The position numbers and the translations under genes are program-made. Below the pieces are notes generated by a model. The model worked only from the letters and a program-made list of their open reading frames with translations, did not search any database and was not told the DNA's origin. A stretch of DNA of 64,000 nucleotides. It comes from Andeanibacterium sp036384795. GTDB taxonomy: Bacteria > Pseudomonadota > Alphaproteobacteria > Sphingomonadales > Sphingomonadaceae. The stretch is taken from NCBI GenBank assembly GCA_036384795.1, contig DASVLP010000014.1, forward strand, positions 62,001-126,000. The letters run 5' to 3'. Positions 60,961 through 64,000 of the stretch are shown in pieces. Numbering within the stretch: the first letter of the stretch is position 1; every line of letters starts with the position of its first letter.

Positions 60961-62223
60961 ATGGCCACGATCGTCGGCGGCATCGCCACTTCGCACACCC
61001 CCACCATCGCGTTCGCGAAAGACGCGGGCAAGTTCGAGGATCCGGTGTGGAAGCCGATCTTCGAAGGCTACGAGCCGGTGAAGGAGTGGTTCCGCGAGAA
61101 GCAGCCGGACGTGCTGGTCTATATCTACAACGATCACATGACCGCGTTCTTCGAGCATTATTCGCACTTCGCGCTGGGCGTGGGCGAGAAGTTCGGCCCG
61201 GCCGACGAAGGCGGCGGGCCGCGCGACATCCCGGCGATCATGGGCGATCCGAAGTTCGCCCAGCATGTCGCGAAGGCGATGGTCGCCGACGAGTTCGACC
61301 TTTCCTATTTCCAGGGCAAGAACCTCGACCACGGCGCGTTCTCGCCGCTCAGCGTGATGGTCGATTACGACGACGACGGGTGGAAGACCAAATTGCTGCC
61401 GATCGTGTGCGGGGTGCTGACCGTGCCGCTGCCCTCGGCGCGCCGGTTCTGGAAATTCGGCAAGTCGCTGCGCCGCGCGATCCAGTCATACCCCGAGGAC
61501 ATCAAGGTCGCGATCGCCGGCACCGGCGGGCTTTCGCACCAGGTCCACGGCGAAGGCTGCGGGTTCAACAACACCGAGTGGGACATGAAGTTCATGGAGC
61601 TGCTCGAGAAGCACCCCGAGACCCTGCTCGACTATCCGATCGCCAAGCTCGCGGAGCTGGGCGGCTGGGAAGGCGCCGAAGTGGTGATGTGGCTGATGAT
61701 GCGCGGCGCGCTGTCGGAAGAGGTCGAGGTCACCCACAAGGCCTACTTCCTTCCTTCGATGACCCCGATCGCGACGATGATCCTCGAGGAGAAGCCCGAG
61801 CCCGCGCCGCCCGAGAGCGACGAAGCGCTGCGCGAGCGGATGGAATGGGACTACAAGGGCGCCGAGAAGCTGGCCGGCACCTATCCGTTCACCATCGAGC
61901 GTTCGGTCAAGGGCTTTCGCATCAACCACTTCCTCCACTCGTTGACCGATCCCGAAGTGCGCCAGGCGTTCCGCGAGGACGAGGAGAAGTGCCTCGCCCA
62001 AGCCGACCTCACCGATGAGGAGCGCGACCTGATCCGCCGCCGCGACTGGATCGGGATGATCCACTACGGGGTGATCTTCTTCATGCTGGAGAAGCTCGGC
62101 GCGGTCACGGGCGTCGGCAACATCCACATTTACGCCGCGTTCAAGGGCATGAGCGTCGACGACTTCCAGAAGACCCGCAACGCCGCGATCACCTACGGCG
62201 TGGGCGGCAAGGAAGCGAAGTAG
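60961..62223 (+). CDS. LigAB-fused extradiol dioxygenase, gallate dioxygenase type
   Basis: 420 residues from ATG 60961, with AGAGGA four bases upstream. N-terminal 280 residues form a LigB (type II extradiol) domain with Fe(II) ligands His12 (ATSHTPTI) and His59 (YNDHMTAFF) and the catalytic His in GTGGLSHQVHG. C-terminal residues about 300-415 form a LigA-like domain (FREDEEKCLAQADLTDEERD, RDWIGMIHYGVIFFMLEKLG). This LigB-LigA fusion is the layout of gallate dioxygenases DesB and GalA (about 420 residues), which open the ring of gallate; protocatechuate 4,5-dioxygenase has separate subunits. No other ring-cleavage pathway genes are next to it. Confidence 0.88.
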   Translation: MATIVGGIATSHTPTIAFAKDAGKFEDPVWKPIFEGYEPVKEWFREKQPDVLVYIYNDHMTAFFEHYSHFALGVGEKFGPADEGGGPRDIPAIMGDPKFAQHVAKAMVADEFDLSYFQGKNLDHGAFSPLSVMVDYDDDGWKTKLLPIVCGVLTVPLPSARRFWKFGKSLRRAIQSYPEDIKVAIAGTGGLSHQVHGEGCGFNNTEWDMKFMELLEKHPETLLDYPIAKLAELGGWEGAEVVMWLMMRGALSEEVEVTHKAYFLPSMTPIATMILEEKPEPAPPESDEALRERMEWDYKGAEKLAGTYPFTIERSVKGFRINHFLHSLTDPEVRQAFREDEEKCLAQADLTDEERDLIRRRDWIGMIHYGVIFFMLEKLGAVTGVGNIHIYAAFKGMSVDDFQKTRNAAITYGVGGKEAK

Positions 62224-62271
62224 CGGCTCAAGCGGCCGAAAGGCCCGACGCGGTTTCCACCCAGGACGGGA

Positions 62272-62751
62272 TCAGGCGACCGTTTCGGCCAGCTTGATCT
62301 CACCTTCGTCCATGCCGTCCCAATAGTGGATGCGGCTGGCCGACACCTCGATCATCACCAGGCCGGGCGTGTCGATGCCTTGCGCAAACCAGCGGTCGAG
62401 CCCTTCTTGCCAGTGCTCGGCAAAAAGCGCCTTGTCGCGCACCAGCTTGGCCCGCCCTTCGACGTGGATGAACATTCCCGGCGCGCCGACAAGTCCCTTC
62501 AGCCCGGCCTTGCCCTGGAAGCTCAAGCCGACGGCAGGTTCGCGCTCGATATCGGCGACGATGGTGTGGTGGTCGCAGGTGAAGAACCAGCTGGTGCCTT
62601 CGTATTCGACCTCGCGGTTGTTGCTCATCGGCCGCGCGGCGATGCCGCCGTTGGCGGCGCGGGTCGCGAGCATGCAGAAATCGATGTCGCGCATCGCCTC
62701 GGAAATGTCGGGCAGGTTCTTGTCCACGCGGTAAAACTCCTGTTCGTTCAT
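62272..62751 (-). CDS. Pyridoxamine-phosphate-oxidase-like FMN-binding protein (general stress protein 26 family)
   Basis: 159 residues from ATG 62751; the frame extends upstream but without a good start. Split-barrel flavin fold: ISEAMRDIDFCMLATRAANG, ARPMSNNREVEYEGTSWFFT, ADIEREPAVGLSFQG, and a C-terminal SASRIHYWDG. These proteins bind FMN or F420/haem-type ligands and are often stress-induced. Divergent from the DUF72 gene. Confidence 0.86.
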   Translation of the reverse strand: MNEQEFYRVDKNLPDISEAMRDIDFCMLATRAANGGIAARPMSNNREVEYEGTSWFFTCDHHTIVADIEREPAVGLSFQGKAGLKGLVGAPGMFIHVEGRAKLVRDKALFAEHWQEGLDRWFAQGIDTPGLVMIEVSASRIHYWDGMDEGEIKLAETVA

Positions 62752-62876
62752 CGCGAACAGCGCGGGAATGCCGCTATCGTTCCATCCCCGGCGACCAACC
62801 GGGCTCGGCAAGCGTGAAGCCGGCAAATTCGAACCCGCGACTATGCCTGAGGCGCCCGGCATGGCAAGAACATGCC

Positions 62877-63617
62877 ATGACGATCCGCACCGGCATTGGC
62901 GGCTGGGTTTATCCCGAGTGGCGCAAGGGCACGTTCTATCCCGAAGGGCTGGCCCAGAAGCGCGAGCTCGAGTTCGCCTCGCGCGCGCTCGGCGCGATCG
63001 AGATCAACGGCACTTATCACAGCCTGCAGAAGCCCGAGAGCTTCCGCAAATGGCATGAGGCGACGCCCGAAGGGTTCGTGTTCGCGGTCAAAGGCTCATC
63101 GTACATCACCAACCGCAAGGTGCTGGCGGGCGCCGGGGAGAGCATGGAGAAGTTCTTCGCGCAGGGGCTCGACGAACTGGGCGACCGGCTCGGCCCGATC
63201 CTGTGGCAGATGATGCACACCAAGAAATTCGATGCCGAGGATATCGCCGCGTTTTTCGCGCTGCTGCCGCGCGAACTCAAAGGCCGGCCGCTGCGCTATG
63301 CAATCGAAGCCGGCCACGAAAGCTTCGCCTGCGACGAGTTCCTCGATCTCGCGCGCAAGGCGAACGTCGCGGTGGTCTACCTCGAGCAGGAAGGCCGCGC
63401 CCGCATCAACGAACGCACCGCCGATTTCGCGTATCTGCGCTGCAAGAACACTCGTTCGGACGAACCGGCAGGCTACCCGCCCGCCGAGCTGGACCGGCTG
63501 GCGAAGCTGTGCCGCACATGGGGCGAGGAAGGCGATGTGTTCGCGTTCATGATCGGCGGCGCCAAGCACCGCGCGCCGGCAGCCGCGATGGCGCTGGCAG
63601 AGCGGGTGGCGGGCTAG
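62877..63617 (+). CDS. DUF72-family protein
   Basis: 246 residues from ATG 62877. TIM-barrel DUF72 (YecE-like) marks: IRTGIGGWVYPEWRKGTFYP, EINGTYHSLQKPESFRKW, FVFAVKGSSYITNRKVL, LGPILWQM, and YLRCKNTRSD near the end. Function of the family is not established. Its stop overlaps the stop of the convergent YbhB-like gene (CTAG). Confidence 0.9.
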   Translation: MTIRTGIGGWVYPEWRKGTFYPEGLAQKRELEFASRALGAIEINGTYHSLQKPESFRKWHEATPEGFVFAVKGSSYITNRKVLAGAGESMEKFFAQGLDELGDRLGPILWQMMHTKKFDAEDIAAFFALLPRELKGRPLRYAIEAGHESFACDEFLDLARKANVAVVYLEQEGRARINERTADFAYLRCKNTRSDEPAGYPPAELDRLAKLCRTWGEEGDVFAFMIGGAKHRAPAAAMALAERVAG

Positions 63618-64000
63618 TCTTTCCCGTCCCAGTCGATTTCGTCGACGTCGACGTCGCCCCACTCGCCCTCATCGTCGTCGCCGGCGCCGGCGTATGTCGC
63701 GGTCAGCAGGGCGACGCCGATCACGTGGCCTTCCATCTCGTCGAGCAGCGCCTCGCGATCGCTCCCAGGCGAGAGTTCCACCGGGGCGTCGAGCGCGAAC
63801 AGCTGGAACACGTAGCTGTGCCGCTCGCCCTCGGTCACCCTCGGCAACAGCCATTCGCTGTTGCGCTGGGCGTTCTTGCCGACCCGCGGGGGCACTTCGC
63901 CTTCGAGCAACTGGCCCTTTTGCGGCGCAAGGCCCCAGACGAGCCAATGGCACGACGGCTCCGCCCCGGCCGCATCCGGGTCCTCGACCACCAGCGCCAG
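63614..64000 (-). CDS. YbhB/YbcL (PEBP-like) family protein, 5' end missing
   Basis: 128 codons are visible and the frame stays open to the window edge, so the N-terminus is outside. The pattern LALVVEDPDA, CHWLVWGLAP, RHSYVFQLFALDAPVELSPG and MEGHVIGVALLTATY is typical of bacterial phosphatidylethanolamine-binding-like proteins (YbhB/YbcL, Raf-kinase-inhibitor-like). The C-terminus is unusually acidic (DDDEGEWGDVDVDEIDWD). Confidence 0.85.
   Translation of the reverse strand: MALVVEDPDAAGAEPSCHWLVWGLAPQKGQLLEGEVPPRVGKNAQRNSEWLLPRVTEGERHSYVFQLFALDAPVELSPGSDREALLDEMEGHVIGVALLTATYAGAGDDDEGEWGDVDVDEIDWDGKD

Overview
The window is high-GC DNA that looks chromosomal and most likely comes from a sphingomonad (alphaproteobacterium of the Sphingomonas / Novosphingobium / Sphingobium group). 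The reasons are three TonB-dependent receptors including a FecI-FecR-linked one, many SnoaL/NTF2-like proteins, a LigAB-fused extradiol dioxygenase, cyanophycin genes in a heterotroph, and a sphingan-style polysaccharide export locus. No tRNA, rRNA, CRISPR array, insertion sequence or prophage was seen. Housekeeping genes (gmk, dapD) lie near the right end.

Region 1 (about 0.6-26.3 kb) is an accessory catabolic region. It holds ten genes with eleven SnoaL/NTF2-fold domains, a PQQ- and haem-containing alcohol dehydrogenase, two AraC-type regulators, an aromatic-acid-type MFS transporter, a PTS-linked dihydroxyacetone kinase operon (dhaK-dhaL-dhaM-HPr-EI), two paralogous exported proteins of unknown function and two TonB receptors. 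The NTF2-like proteins form matched sets: an exported trio (genes ending at 2768, 2040 and 1243) and a cytoplasmic set in the same order (11226, then 9892 in which the last two are fused). A short motif, ACTAAAC, recurs in most of the non-coding promoter gaps here and may define one regulon. The picture is outer-membrane uptake, periplasmic oxidation and NTF2-type chemistry, inner-membrane import, then the same chemistry repeated in the cytoplasm. The substrate is unknown; a lignin-type aromatic is my inference.

Region 2 (26.5-37.4 kb) holds a DksA-like zinc-finger protein, a three-subunit molybdenum aldehyde oxidoreductase (PaoABC type), a haem-oxygenase-like diiron protein divergent from cyanophycin synthetase, cyanophycinase and a methyltransferase, then a hemerythrin and two small proteins.

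Region 3 (37.5-42.1 kb) is an M23 peptidase, ECF sigma factor, FecR and FecA-type receptor series on the minus strand. Region 4 (42.3-55.3 kb) is a polysaccharide/glycoconjugate locus: aldolase, export protein, chain-length protein, GtrB-like and membrane glycosyltransferases, sugar epimerase, ThDP enzyme, GtrA flippase, and convergent CDP-glucose genes rfbF-rfbG. The combination suggests a CDP-linked, possibly branched, deoxysugar.

Region 5 (55.3-64 kb) is mostly ordinary: gmk, dapD, DUF1810, dipeptidase, lipoprotein, VOC protein, an isolated gallate-dioxygenase-type enzyme, an FMN-binding stress protein, a DUF72 protein, and a YbhB-like protein cut by the window edge.
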